From Acidobacteriota bacterium (GTDB lineage: Bacteria > Acidobacteriota > Terriglobia > Terriglobales > Acidobacteriaceae): a stretch of 64,000 bases of DNA. The notes below the pieces were generated by a model. The model did not search any database. It saw only the letters and a program-made list of their open reading frames with translations, and was not told the DNA's origin. Position numbers and translations under genes: made by a program. Positions 43,591 to 53,327 of the stretch are shown here, in pieces; the first letter of the stretch is position 1; each line of letters starts with the position of its first letter. The DNA lies in NCBI GenBank assembly GCA_021813745.1, contig JAKAJO010000070.1:52842-116841 (forward strand), written 5' to 3'.

Positions 43591-43608
43591 CAATCTCACT
43601 GGTACAAA

Positions 43609-44274
43609 TTGCCGGGCAGGCCAATTGAACGTATAGCATCGTTTCTGTCCTCCTCCACGGCAATCTACTACGGGACGGGCCTTTCGCCCTCGGTTAACAA
43701 TCTGACATTTTCCTACTCCGAGAGGTCAATTCTTAATGCCCTCTCTCTGCAAACACTTCCCGGGGAGAGGATTTTAATAGTTGGACCAAATGGGTCTGGA
43801 AAAACGACTCTTGCGAACATACTGTCTGGATACTTAGCACCGTCGCACGGCAGCGTTGTTCTACCTGAGAGGATTAGCTCGATCACACTGCCGATTGTAT
43901 TTCCCGCTCTGAAGGTAAAGGAACTAGCGATCGATAGGTCTTTACTATCTTCATTCGGCCTTCAGAATCAAGCAGTGCTTGAGGCATTCGCTGATGAGCT
44001 TTCCGCTGGGCAGCAACAGAAGGTGGCAATCGCGCTAGCGCTGTCGCGGGAGGCGGACTTATACATCATCGACGAACCACTTGCGTGCCTCGATCAGGAG
44101 AGCAGAAAGACGGTTATTAACGTCATATTCGATAGGACAAAGGGCAAAACCTTAATTCTCATCATGCACGACTCCTTAGAGGAGCGTCGGGCACTTTTTG
44201 ACAGGGTGATTAACATTAGCCACGCGCCAGATTTCACCGAAAGCTTCATTGCATATGACTCCCGTGGCGTGTAG
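43609..44274 (+). CDS. ABC transporter ATPase domain, 5' end lost to the IS3 element
   Basis: A 221-residue nucleotide-binding domain with Walker A G-P-N-G-S-G-K-T-T near residue 60, signature L-S-A-G-Q-Q-Q-K-V near 130, Walker B L-Y-I-I-D-E-P and H-loop L-I-M-H-D-S. The domain start (L-T-F-S-Y-S-E-R-S-I-L) resembles the C-terminal half of a fused membrane-domain/ATPase exporter. The open frame begins inside the IS right inverted repeat (TTG at 43609) and has no ribosome binding site, so the transmembrane part was probably removed by the insertion or a deletion. It is likely inactive unless it pairs with a separate permease. Confidence 0.7.
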   Translation: MPGRPIERIASFLSSSTAIYYGTGLSPSVNNLTFSYSERSILNALSLQTLPGERILIVGPNGSGKTTLANILSGYLAPSHGSVVLPERISSITLPIVFPALKVKELAIDRSLLSSFGLQNQAVLEAFADELSAGQQQKVAIALALSREADLYIIDEPLACLDQESRKTVINVIFDRTKGKTLILIMHDSLEERRALFDRVINISHAPDFTESFIAYDSRGV

Positions 44275-44341
44275 ATATGCCGAGTCGAACATGGTTGAAT
44301 TGTAATGGTTCGTCCGTCATGCACTTTATTCGGAGATTGCT

Positions 44342-45022
44342 ATGAGCGCATCCGACATTCTGATGAAAGCCTGTGATTGGCTACATTTTGCCGAACGCAG
44401 TGGCTACACCGGGAAGAAGTGGGCGGAAGGTTATCGGAGTCACCTGCCGATGATGGAAATAGGTAAGCGTGCGCTCCAGCACATGCGAGAAGGTCAGCTG
44501 GTAGAAGGGGAAAAACTTCTGATGGAATTTAGGGGTGAGTTGGAGAAGGTTTGTGGGGAGCCAGCCTCGGTTCGGGCAGTTATGGATCGCTACAGATTCG
44601 GGATTGAGGGCTATTACTTCTATTGCAGACGAGAATTTGTGCGCGCCAACGAAGCCATGTGTCTCGCTCACGCTGCCGTTGCTCGGGCCATAACCAAGTC
44701 CGAATGGTTACTGCTGCTGGCCGTGCATTGCCAGGAATTTCGCCTGCATCAAGCGCGTATTGCACGAAACGAAGGGCGGTGGCCAGAGATGCAGGCATGT
44801 ATTGCACAGGCACGCGCTATGATGTGTGATCGTCTTCCGCTGTGCAGAACTGAAGACGGACGAGAAATTGTGTGGTCGAGTTTTCAGGCATTTTTCACTG
44901 GCTTGGCGCCTTTGACTCCTGAAGAAGCTCGTGAGGCCAACACTCTCCTGGACCCGCGCGAGCGAGAGCGTCTTTTCGATCAATTTGTACGCGGAATGCT
45001 GCGCTCTACGAGCCGGCACTAG
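44342..45022 (+). CDS. Unknown helical protein
   Basis: A 226-residue soluble, all-helical protein with a GGAG site eight bases before the ATG. It contains many Trp, Arg and Cys residues (for example Y-Y-F-Y-C-R-R-E-F, C-Q-E-F-R-L-H-Q-A-R-I-A-R). A TPR-like arrangement of paired helices is possible (residues 105-175). The family was not recognised. It lies between a truncated ABC ATPase and a TPR-glycosyltransferase on the same strand, so it may belong to a secretion/glycosylation unit that lost its first gene. Confidence 0.6.
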   Translation: MSASDILMKACDWLHFAERSGYTGKKWAEGYRSHLPMMEIGKRALQHMREGQLVEGEKLLMEFRGELEKVCGEPASVRAVMDRYRFGIEGYYFYCRREFVRANEAMCLAHAAVARAITKSEWLLLLAVHCQEFRLHQARIARNEGRWPEMQACIAQARAMMCDRLPLCRTEDGREIVWSSFQAFFTGLAPLTPEEAREANTLLDPRERERLFDQFVRGMLRSTSRH

Positions 45023-45064
45023 GAGTAGCGTCATTTATTCACTGTCCTTTTTCGGAACATTCAA

Positions 45065-46657
45065 ATGTTAGACCCGGCACACTTCAAAGAAAACGTCCTA
45101 GCCATTGAGAGGCTTCTTGCGGATAGCGAATTCGCGCTTGCCCTCGAAACCTCCGAGGAGGCGTTACGCTGGTATCCGAAGTATCCGGATTTCCATCGCT
45201 TGCGCGGGGCTGCACTTGTGGGACTGCGCGATGCAACGGGTGCTTTGACTGTTCTTCAACAAGCAATTTCACAGTTGTCCACAGAATTCTCCCTCTACAC
45301 GGCTTTGGGCAATCTCTACATTTCGGAATTCGGAGATTTTGTTCGCGCAGAGCAGCAATTTGCACGCGCCATCAATCTCAATCCGAACCGGTCTGACGCC
45401 TATCTTGGATACTCTGAGTGCCGTCTTAAGCAAAGCGCCTTCGAGGAACTTTGGCCAGAACAGTCCGGTTGGGCACACCCTGAGCTGCTGGTCGAGGCAT
45501 TTGTTGTTCAACTCCGCAATTATGGCCGGTACGATGAAGCAAGATCTACCGCGCTCCGGTTTCTCCAGGATTTCGGCCGCCGTCCCGGCACCCTGCTCGC
45601 CTTGGCGCGTATCGAAGAGGAAGCCGTCCACGATGTGGCCGCAGCCCGTCGATATATCAGCGCAGCCCTGCACCTTTCTCCTATGTCAATTCCTGGACAC
45701 CTTGCTTATCTCGCCCTGCTGATCAAGGCGGGCAAGTGGGCAGAAGGCAGCCGCCACCTGCGTTGGATGATGAAGCAATTCGATAATTTCTACCCGCGGT
45801 TCGTGGGCGACGCGCGTAACTGGGATGGAGCACCGCTCGACGGCAAGACTGTACTGCTCGACAGCACCTTGGCGTTCGGCTATGGCGATTTCATTCACTT
45901 CTCCCGCTTCGCTGCGGCGTTGCATGAGCAGGGAGCCACGGTAGGAGTCCGCACACGCAAGCCTCTCAAACCGCTGCTCGCTACTGCTTCCGGAGTCGAT
46001 TTTGTGATGGCATACTCAGATCCCGTTAGGACCGCTGATTACATGGCGGACATGTCGTTACTATGGCTATTTCTGGGTCTCGGCATGGAGGACGTTGCTG
46101 CCAGCGTACCGTATTTGAAAGCAGATGCTGCCTCGCTCCAGCGCTGGAACTTCCAAAGAGATGGCACCCTACGCGTGGGGCTCGTACCACGTTCTGCTGA
46201 TCGGCATCTCTCAAATCAACACACTGCAAAGAATATTCCTGTCGAGGAATTTGCAGCACTAGGAAGTGTCCCGGGCGCAAGATTCTATTCGTTTGAGATG
46301 CCGCCAATATCCCCGCCATTGCGAAACGTATTGCACGGGGCGACTGTGGAAGAAATCTCAGCTGATTTCTTTCAAACCGCCGGCGCACTAACGCAAATGG
46401 ATGTGGTGGTTACCGTAGACACTGCGATGGCACATCTTACCGGGGCTCTCGGCAAACCGGGGTTTCTGTTGCTCCCTTATTCGCCGGATTGGCGCTGGAT
46501 GCTCAATCGCGAAGATACCCCCTGGTATCCATCGTTGCAGCTAATTCGCCAGCCGGCACCGGGTGACTGGCAATCGGTAATGCAGACATGCGCAACCAAG
46601 CTCGCCGACTTTGCCCGCGGAAACACACCTCGAATAACAGAATCACTTACGCCGTGA
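45065..46657 (+). CDS. TPR protein with glycosyltransferase-like C-terminal domain
   Basis: A 530-residue protein. Residues 1-250 hold TPR-type helix pairs (A-L-E-T-S-E-E-A-L-R-W-Y-P, A-L-G-N-L-Y-I-S-E-F-G-D, A-E-Q-Q-F-A-R-A-I-N-L-N-P). The C-terminal part resembles the GT-B glycosyltransferase domain of SPINDLY/O-GlcNAc-transferase-like or GT9 proteins: L-A-F-G-Y-G-D-F-I-H-F-S-R near 285 and V-V-V-T-V-D-T-A-M-A-H-L-T-G-A-L-G-K-P near 465, followed by D-W-R-W-M. Such proteins glycosylate proteins or cell-surface glycans. It is co-directional with the gene before it (42-base gap). Confidence 0.8.
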   Translation: MLDPAHFKENVLAIERLLADSEFALALETSEEALRWYPKYPDFHRLRGAALVGLRDATGALTVLQQAISQLSTEFSLYTALGNLYISEFGDFVRAEQQFARAINLNPNRSDAYLGYSECRLKQSAFEELWPEQSGWAHPELLVEAFVVQLRNYGRYDEARSTALRFLQDFGRRPGTLLALARIEEEAVHDVAAARRYISAALHLSPMSIPGHLAYLALLIKAGKWAEGSRHLRWMMKQFDNFYPRFVGDARNWDGAPLDGKTVLLDSTLAFGYGDFIHFSRFAAALHEQGATVGVRTRKPLKPLLATASGVDFVMAYSDPVRTADYMADMSLLWLFLGLGMEDVAASVPYLKADAASLQRWNFQRDGTLRVGLVPRSADRHLSNQHTAKNIPVEEFAALGSVPGARFYSFEMPPISPPLRNVLHGATVEEISADFFQTAGALTQMDVVVTVDTAMAHLTGALGKPGFLLLPYSPDWRWMLNREDTPWYPSLQLIRQPAPGDWQSVMQTCATKLADFARGNTPRITESLTP

Positions 46658-46764
46658 ACTCGAGTTGCACAACAACGGTAGTCCGGGTCTGTGTACAGGA
46701 GACTATCCGTCTCTATCATGCCACTTCTGGAGCGAGGTCATCAGCTCACCTCTACGATGCGGCT

Positions 46765-47733
46765 TTAAGACCCTATAAGACGCGATGGCGTCTTTATAGA
46801 TTGTCGTTGTTCCCTAAAATAGTCCCTGTACTCAGCCTCCGCTGATCCCTTAATACTATGAATCACACTTCTTCCAAGGCGAGTTAGTTCTTCACACGAA
46901 AATGGTAAGCAAAATGGGTGAATTGCAAATGGCTCTTTCTTCTTGGATAGATCATACATCTTCAGTCCAAGAGCCGCGCAGCTTAGCCCCACTATGACGT
47001 CTTCTCCAATGTTCAGTCGCTGCAAAAATGCAGGCGCTGAGAGAACAGGATCAGTAGCGACTCTCTCTATCAACTCACGAGAAACAACATACCCTCCTCC
47101 CTGACAATACTGTCCTAGTTGGCAGCCATTGGAGATGGCACGTTCGATAAGAGTCTTTACCTTCTTAAGATTTGCGAAATTTATCCTATCCGAGACTCCT
47201 AAATGAACCAGTATCTCACGTGCGCAATTCCAGGCCGCAGTGAATTCATCTGGCATTTGCATAATAGCTTGGAAAATCCTGGCACTTTGTTGCATAAAGC
47301 GATAGGTGCGATTATCTCCGAACGAATCTCCAATTACACCCAACACTCCAACGTTTTCTAGATCTAATAGGGCACGCTCGATCTGAAGCTCGAATGACGA
47401 GATCACTAAACTATCAGTATCCAGCTTCAAAATAAACCGCGCATCGGTTAGTCTCTGAACATACTGGAAAGCGCAAAAATCAGCAATGCACAGCCCACTG
47501 GTATGCCCATGGCCAGCTCCTCGCCGGGGATTTTTTAGAACTATGAGTTCCCAAGATGGTGGCGATCGGAGTTGCTGCGTCAAAGGACGGTCTTCGGAAC
47601 TATCGTCTACAATAATAACCCATTTTAGGTTCTTACTGTAAGTGCTTACGCTGTCGATAACATCGGCAGCGCGTTCAAGATCTGTCGCTGCGCTACTGAT
47701 TGGCATATAGAGAGCGAACTCCATACTCGGCAC
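46765..47733 (-). CDS. GT-A (family 2-like) glycosyltransferase
   Basis: A 322-residue protein with a GT-A fold: an N-terminal nucleotide-binding strand V-I-I-V-D-D-S-S-E-D near residues 38-47, a G-A-G-H-G-H-T-S-G-L segment, and the D-x-D metal motif in F-I-L-K-L-D-T-D-S-L near 105. It is cytosolic with no membrane helix. Codon use is AT-richer than that of its neighbours, suggesting horizontal acquisition. The start is either a GTG at 47733 (closer to an AAGG) or the ATG at 47724. It is convergent with the TPR-glycosyltransferase gene, and both may serve one glycan or glycoprotein. Confidence 0.72.
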   Translation of the reverse strand: MPSMEFALYMPISSAATDLERAADVIDSVSTYSKNLKWVIIVDDSSEDRPLTQQLRSPPSWELIVLKNPRRGAGHGHTSGLCIADFCAFQYVQRLTDARFILKLDTDSLVISSFELQIERALLDLENVGVLGVIGDSFGDNRTYRFMQQSARIFQAIMQMPDEFTAAWNCAREILVHLGVSDRINFANLKKVKTLIERAISNGCQLGQYCQGGGYVVSRELIERVATDPVLSAPAFLQRLNIGEDVIVGLSCAALGLKMYDLSKKKEPFAIHPFCLPFSCEELTRLGRSVIHSIKGSAEAEYRDYFREQRQSIKTPSRLIGS

Positions 47734-48278
47734 CTTGCCTTCGACTTCATATTCTACGGAACGAAGCAGCCCATTGCTCTGGGCTCTTTGCTCTCAGAAA
47801 AGGAGTTAGGACACCGTTCGCCAGGTACTCTGTTTCTTGATTGTCTGACAAACAGGAATCTTTCAGATCCACGGCAGGCCAGGAATTCATAGCGAAAGAA
47901 AACACCCAGACCGCAACACGGCCGCAACTCCGAAACCGGGAGTCACGTTTGCGGGACGGGTAAAAAGTCCGCGGTGCATATCCCTCACCCAAACAGGAAC
48001 TCTGCTTTGAATTCGCAAGACCGGCTCCGCAGATTTGCACAGTCCGTTCGCTCGTCTTCGAACGATATCCGTGGCAGTCGCCGGAGTAGCATCTTCGACT
48101 TCACCCGACGGCCTGTAATATGCGAACGACATACGAGGATAGGATTGTCGCTGAGCCGACTGTTTCAACTTGAGTGTTCGACGAGTGCCTCGGCGGATAA
48201 TGCGAAATGGAAGTCCTCCTACCAAAGATCGCCGCGAAGCGGCGAAAGGTCCGCTCATCGATTGCTGACCGGATGGCG
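47734..48278. other. Gap between glycosyltransferase and ADOP permease genes
   Basis: About 545 bases with no supported gene. Open frames on both strands are Arg/Ser-rich, without ribosome binding sites or known motifs. It may contain the decayed remains of a gene. Confidence 0.4.
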
Positions 48279-50948
48279 TCATTCGTAACGCAGGGCCTTC
48301 ACAGGATCGACACGCATTGCGCGAAGCGCGGGAATGAGCGACGAGCCTAGTGCAATGAGCAAAAGGACCACTGCGACTCCGATAAATGTGAACGGGTCGG
48401 TGGCGCTGATTCCAAAAAGAAGACTGGACAGGAGTCGGGTGATGGCCAGTGCTGCGACGGTGCCAATTACAACGCCGAAAGTGGCCAAGCGTGCTCCTTC
48501 GCCCAAGATCAGTCGCAGAATGTCACCGCGCCGGGCGCCGATTGCCATGCGAACGCCGATCTCTTGAGTGCGACGTGTTACGGAAAAGGCGATCACACCG
48601 TAGAGACCAACGACCGCAAGGACGAGGGCAGCAGCCGCGAATAGTCCCACGAGAAAAAGCAAAAAGCGGCGTTTGGCGAGCCAGCCATTCATTTCCACTT
48701 CAAAGGTGGAGAATTTGACCGGGACATCGGGAGCAAGATCATGAAAGATACTACGTGCGGTGGAAATGATCGCGCCTTCTGGTGCCGTGGTGCGCATGAG
48801 AATCGTCGGCGTGGAATTCAAGTTCATTCCGCGCTGGCGGTAATCGACGTAGATGATGGAATCGGGTGGAGCATCGAGGCCGCGCGCGCGCACATCGCCG
48901 ACGATACCAACGATAGTGAGCGGCTTCAGGTTGCCGTCCATATTGCCGAACTCGACGGTTTGCCCGATGGGGTCCTGATTGGCCCAGTGTCGACGCGCCA
49001 GCGCCTGGCTGATTAGCGCGACGTTGGGCGCATTTAGGGTGTCCTGTTCGTTGAACATACGCCCCCGAATTAGCGGAATGCCCAGGGTATGGAAGTACTC
49101 CTCACCGGCGACGTCATACAGTGCACGTCCAGTCTGGGAATGAATCTGAGCCATCTGGCCAAACTCATCGAAAGTCGCGGGCGGCTTGTTACCGTTGAGG
49201 ATCAAGAAATCGCCTTCGGGGAGATTGTCGCCGTTTGCAACAGGAATAGCGCCCGCCAAACCCACGCTGGTGGTGCCACGGATATGGCGCAGCCGAGCTA
49301 CGATGTTATCCAGTAGATAGACCTGCCTCGCGATCGCAGCCTCGTTCAAACCTGGCTGTCGGCCTTGCGGAATGGGAGGCGAGAATTCCATGGTGATCAG
49401 GTTTTCCTGTTGAAAGCCGGGACTTGTAGCGATGAGTCGTAGGAAGCTCCGGCCGAGAAGGCCGGCTCCCACCAGGATAACCAGGGTGGTGGCGATCTCG
49501 CCGACGACCAAGAGGGCGCGCAGGTGCTGACTAGCGACGGAACCTGTGTGACTGCGGGATCCTGCGTTGAGTACGTTCTGCAGGTCGTTTCGGCCGGCTC
49601 GCCAGGCGGCGAAAAGCCCGAGGGCGACGGCTACTATTACCGTCGAGACAAGAGCAAAGAGGAGGACCGTGGAGTTTATGACGATTCCTTCCCGTCGGGG
49701 CAGGTTATCCGGAAGAATGACACGTAGGAGCCGGACACCAAGCGCGGTTATCAAGATGCTCAATAAACCTGTTGCAAACGAAAGCGCGAACGACTCGGCA
49801 AGAAACTGCTGGATTAGACGAGCGCGTCCGGCACCGAGAGCCGCGCGGATGGCCAGTTCTTTGCGCCGGGCCGAGGTGCGCGCCATCAGCAGGCCGGCGA
49901 CATTGGTACAGGCGACCAAGAGGAGGAGGCCAACGGCTCCCAAGAGAGTGAGAAGAGAGGTCTTCACATCGCCAACGATGGCGTCCATGAGAGGCACGAC
50001 TGCAGCGTCGTTCAGATTTGTTTGCGTTCCATACTGATGCCGGATGCGGCGGGCGATCGCGCTTAGGTTCGCACGTACCTCGGCAACAGAGACGTCGTCG
50101 CGAACACGGCCAATGACGCCCCAGTTATGCGCTGACCGGCTGGGAGCTGGCGGGTCCAACTCGCGCGGAATCCATGCACCCACGCCGGAAGGAAAGTCGA
50201 ACCCCGGCGGCATCACGCCAACGACCGGGTAGGATACTCCTTCGAGATCCAGTTCAAACCTGGAAAGATCGGCAGCGCCACCGAGGTAGCGCTGCCAGTA
50301 GGCATAGCTGACGATGATGGCTGGCGCGCCGTGCGGGCGTTGCTCGTCCGCGGTGAAAAGGCGGCCACGCAGTGGCTGGATACCGAGGGTTAGGAAAAAT
50401 CCACCGGAGACGGCCGAAATCGTAAGACGCGCGGGCTCGGTGCCTCCGGATACGGAAGCTACTCCGTAGTTATAGGCAGCCAAGCTCGCTAACGTATTGT
50501 TCTGTGAGAGGAGATCTTCGAAATTAGACTCGGCCAAGTTCGACCTGTGACCGTTGGGCAACTGCTCCCAAACGCGCACAAGCTGCTCTGGATGCGGATA
50601 GGGCAGTGGACGTAGCAGCACCGCATCGGCTACCGAGAAGATTAGCGTGCACGCACCAATGCCGAGAGCGAGCGTAAAGATGGCGGCGAAGGCATACCCT
50701 GGAGACCTTCCAAGCTGCCGCAGTGCAAAGTGCAGGTCCTGCATCAGACGTTCGAAGGACGCCCAGCCCCAGGCTTCGTGAGTCTGTTCCTTGATCAATG
50801 TGGAGTTGCCGAACGCGCGTCGGGCTGCGTAATGCGCCTCTTCCGGTGCTATCCCGCTCGCCCGTTGCCCTTTTGCTTCCAATTCCAGATCGGAATGTAG
50901 CTCCCGTTCCAGCTCTGCGTCTCTCTTCTTCAATCGCCACGATTTCAT
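48279..50948 (-). CDS. ADOP-type ABC transporter permease (MacB/FtsX-like, duplicated)
   Basis: An 889-residue permease of the acidobacterial duplicated orphan permease type. A cytosolic prefix domain (D-A-E-L-E-R-E-L-H-S-D-L-E-L-E-A) comes first, followed by membrane helix 1 (A-A-I-F-T-L-A-L-G-I-G-A), a MacB-like periplasmic domain, and three helices of the first FtsX unit (near 340-470). A second MacB-like domain and a second FtsX helix triplet (near 760-870, including I-G-V-R-M-A-I-G-A-R-R-G-D-I-L) complete it. It ends V-D-P-V-K-A-L-R-Y-E, the usual terminus. It has no ATPase domain and would borrow one. The start follows the PadR stop by one base, so it is coupled to the regulator. Confidence 0.92.
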   Translation of the reverse strand: MKSWRLKKRDAELERELHSDLELEAKGQRASGIAPEEAHYAARRAFGNSTLIKEQTHEAWGWASFERLMQDLHFALRQLGRSPGYAFAAIFTLALGIGACTLIFSVADAVLLRPLPYPHPEQLVRVWEQLPNGHRSNLAESNFEDLLSQNNTLASLAAYNYGVASVSGGTEPARLTISAVSGGFFLTLGIQPLRGRLFTADEQRPHGAPAIIVSYAYWQRYLGGAADLSRFELDLEGVSYPVVGVMPPGFDFPSGVGAWIPRELDPPAPSRSAHNWGVIGRVRDDVSVAEVRANLSAIARRIRHQYGTQTNLNDAAVVPLMDAIVGDVKTSLLTLLGAVGLLLLVACTNVAGLLMARTSARRKELAIRAALGAGRARLIQQFLAESFALSFATGLLSILITALGVRLLRVILPDNLPRREGIVINSTVLLFALVSTVIVAVALGLFAAWRAGRNDLQNVLNAGSRSHTGSVASQHLRALLVVGEIATTLVILVGAGLLGRSFLRLIATSPGFQQENLITMEFSPPIPQGRQPGLNEAAIARQVYLLDNIVARLRHIRGTTSVGLAGAIPVANGDNLPEGDFLILNGNKPPATFDEFGQMAQIHSQTGRALYDVAGEEYFHTLGIPLIRGRMFNEQDTLNAPNVALISQALARRHWANQDPIGQTVEFGNMDGNLKPLTIVGIVGDVRARGLDAPPDSIIYVDYRQRGMNLNSTPTILMRTTAPEGAIISTARSIFHDLAPDVPVKFSTFEVEMNGWLAKRRFLLFLVGLFAAAALVLAVVGLYGVIAFSVTRRTQEIGVRMAIGARRGDILRLILGEGARLATFGVVIGTVAALAITRLLSSLLFGISATDPFTFIGVAVVLLLIALGSSLIPALRAMRVDPVKALRYE

Positions 50949-50949
50949 C

Positions 50950-51306
50950 TCAGGTTTCCTCTGCGGTGGGCCACATCACGCGCGCAACAGCCTCGGCCAT
51001 CTGCTTCCACCGCGATTCTTCGGCCACAAGCTGTTTTCGGCCCTCCACCGTCAATCGATAGTATTTGAACTCCCGATTGCAGTCCGTTGCAGTTTCCCAT
51101 TTGGAGACAACCCATCCTCTTCGTTCCAGGCGGTGCAAAGCGGGATAGAGTGAACCGTGTTGCATTTTCAGAAAATCATTCGTGGTCCTCTGAATGTTCT
51201 TGCCGATCTGGTGCCCGTGGGCAGGGCCCTGAAGAAGCGTTCGTAGGACTAGCATGTCCAGGGTTCCCTGGAGTAGGTTCACGCGTGGCTTTGTTCGTTT
51301 CTCCAT
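50950..51306 (-). CDS. PadR-family transcriptional regulator
   Basis: A 118-residue winged-helix regulator: L-L-Q-G-T-L-D-M-L-V-L-R-T-L, H-G-H-Q-I-G-K-N-I, G-S-L-Y-P-A-L-H-R-L-E-R-R-G-W-V and Y-Y-R-L-T-V-E-G-R-K-Q-L are the PadR hallmarks. The ATG at 51306 gives the standard length. It directly precedes the ADOP permease gene, a pairing found many times in Acidobacteria genomes, and presumably represses this operon in response to an unidentified ligand. Confidence 0.93.
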   Translation of the reverse strand: MEKRTKPRVNLLQGTLDMLVLRTLLQGPAHGHQIGKNIQRTTNDFLKMQHGSLYPALHRLERRGWVVSKWETATDCNREFKYYRLTVEGRKQLVAEESRWKQMAEAVARVMWPTAEET

Positions 51307-51375
51307 GGAAGATATCTGACTCTCGACAGGGAAGCGATGGTAGACGATCTGCCATGAACTGGTCAAGGGTAAATT

Positions 51376-52885
51376 CTAGGGGGGCCGTCGAGCATAGATT
51401 GTTAACGGAGCCGACAGCGTGGACAGCAAATTCTGTTTTAGTTTTGCCCTATGGGCCAGAACTTCTATCGTGACGCGATCAACCAGACGCTGATGTTTCC
51501 TCACTCTCTTCATGAGAGGCTTCCAGAGGCGCACTTGGCGCGGTTTGCCACACAAGCTGTAGCGGCGAAAACCGCGCTGTTCCTTGATCTGTCCGAAGAC
51601 CGGCTTGACGATCGCCTTGCGCATCTTGTACACGGCACGTCCGTCCCCGGTTCGCAACTTGTGGCGCATCGCCTCTTTCGGTGAGGCGTCAGGAGGCGGC
51701 GGATCGCCGATCGTCTCCACCGCCACCGCGCCGCTGTGCTTGTCTCGGCCCGTCGCTACATACAGGTCAACGTCCTTTACGGACTCATCGGTCACATTCG
51801 CCTCGGCGAACTAGCCCATGTCGCCGCTGATCTTCTCCGGTATCTGTTCCAGATGCGTCACGATCTGCGCGATCATCGGGATCAACTGCATTTTGTCCCT
51901 TGTCTCTTGCGTAATCTCGGCTGCCACGATTACCTGCGATGCGGAATCGACCGCGATCTGGCCGTTGTAGCCCTGCACGAAGCTCCCCTTGTTCGCACCG
52001 TCCGGCATTATGCGGCTCTCCGGATCGACGAAGTTGCTCTCCACCCCGGCGCTGCGCCGTGTCGTCTGGCTTAGCCTGCTCGGGATCGGACGCTACTAGC
52101 TTGCGGCCACGATTCTTCTTGCCCGTACGCCGCTCTTCTCCTTCGCGCTCGGCCAGCTTCTGCTCTGTCTCGGCGCGTTGCTGCGCGGCCTTTTCTTTGG
52201 CTTCCTGTTCCAAAGCCGCATGGCCTCGCTGATCTTCTGCAACCGGCTCTCACGCCGCTGTAACTCGACAGGCAGTTCGTCGCCGCACCGATCCTTGCCG
52301 TACCGCGCGTCCTCTTCGGCATCGGTCTTTTCAGTGGCAGCCAGCAGCGTATCGATCTCCTGCTTCAGGCGCGCCTCGGTCTCGCCCATGCGGCTATAAC
52401 TCATCGCCTTGTGCTTGCTGGCGTTGGCCTTGATCTTCGTTCCGTCGATGGCCACATGGCCCAGCTTCACCAGTCCGGCTTCCGAACACAGCAGCAGAGC
52501 CTGTGTGAACAGACCCGAGAGCGCATCAGATGACGCTTGCGAAACTCGGCGATGGTGGCGTGGTCGGGCGGAAGGCCACGTCCTCGAAAGTGCGCATCTG
52601 AATCTTGCGCGAACTGTAGACGCCTGTCGCATAGCCGTACAGAAGCAGGCGGACCATCATCTCCGGCACGTAGGCCGCCTGACCGCGGCCATCCTTCTCT
52701 TAATACGACTTGTAGATGGCGCTCAGATCCAGCGCCGAAACTACGTCGACCAGAAACAGAATGTCCGCCGCGAGTGGAGACTGGTGTGCGCGGTCAGTAA
52801 CCTGCTGAAGTTGTTCCGCGCCGGTTGGGTTCTGGAAATGGCAAAAAACGGCGGGGAAAGGGGGCCGTTTTACCCGAAACTGCAC
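51376..52885 (-). pseudogene. Degenerate IS1182-like transposase
   Basis: Pieces of one transposase in several frames on the minus strand. The N-terminal part has L-D-L-S-A-I-Y-K-S-Y followed by an in-frame TAA near 52700, then G-Q-A-A-Y-V-P-E-M-M-V-R-L-L-L-Y-G-Y-A-T-G-V-Y. The middle part has H-V-A-I-D-G-T-K-I-K-A-N-A-S and, after a shift, G-Y-N-G-Q-I-A-V-D. The C-terminal part has V-F-G-Q-I-K-E-Q-R-G-F-R-R-Y. The order matches IS1182-family transposases. At least one stop and two frameshifts make it inactive. The ends of the original element were not delimited. Confidence 0.85.
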
Positions 52886-53327
52886 AGACGGCTTGCTATA
52901 AGCACCAACAGGATTACTGCCTGCGCGCTAGAGTTCGAAAACTATCCCTGCAAACCGCTGGATCAGCCATGGCAAGAACGCTATGCCCGACAGCCTCCTA
53001 GAGTAATCGCTTGGGGGGCACAGTAAATTTCGCCGCAGCCTTGGACGAGAAGTCGGGGCGTCACAATTTGTCTGAAACGCCTTCGACCTTCGTTCGCGCA
53101 GCCAGAGGATTGGAAAGGCGATACGTCTTGCGATACGTTGGTTCTCGGTGTTGCACGTTCTTAGAAGTACTTAAGAGTGCCATCGTGGTCTTGTAAGTTG
53201 CTGAATTACCTAATGTTGGCTCCATGGAATGGAAGAGGGGCGCTGTGCAACTGGCCGAGCAGGAAGCCGAAATTTCAAGGACAGATCCCGACTTTTCTGC
53301 GTGAGTTCCCTGACGGTGGTAGGGGGA
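52886..53327. other. Non-coding stretch after the IS1182 remnant
   Basis: Roughly 440 bases containing no supported gene; probably decayed sequence between two pseudogenes. Short frames have no ribosome binding sites or recognisable domains. Confidence 0.4.

Larger units (their letters stand above)
42322..43618 (+). mobile_element. IS3-family (IS407-like) insertion sequence
   Basis: A 1.3-kb element with two overlapping-frame transposase genes. The terminal inverted repeats are tgcccggcaaattctgtacc at 42322-42341 on the left and, as reverse complement, tgcccggcaatttgtaccag ending at 43618 on the right; they are imperfect by two or three positions. No target-site duplication is visible (ggag on the left, ggcc on the right), although IS407 relatives normally make 4-bp duplications. 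Confidence 0.88.

Noticed and set aside
47974..48288. Plus-strand frame upstream of the ADOP permease end
   Set aside because: Arg/Ser-rich translation, antisense overlap with the permease 3' end, no start signal.
53229..53327. N-terminal part of the AbiEii-like frame
   Set aside because: The sequence upstream of about 53328 shows no similarity to the nucleotidyltransferase catalytic domain, so only the C-terminal part is called, as a remnant.
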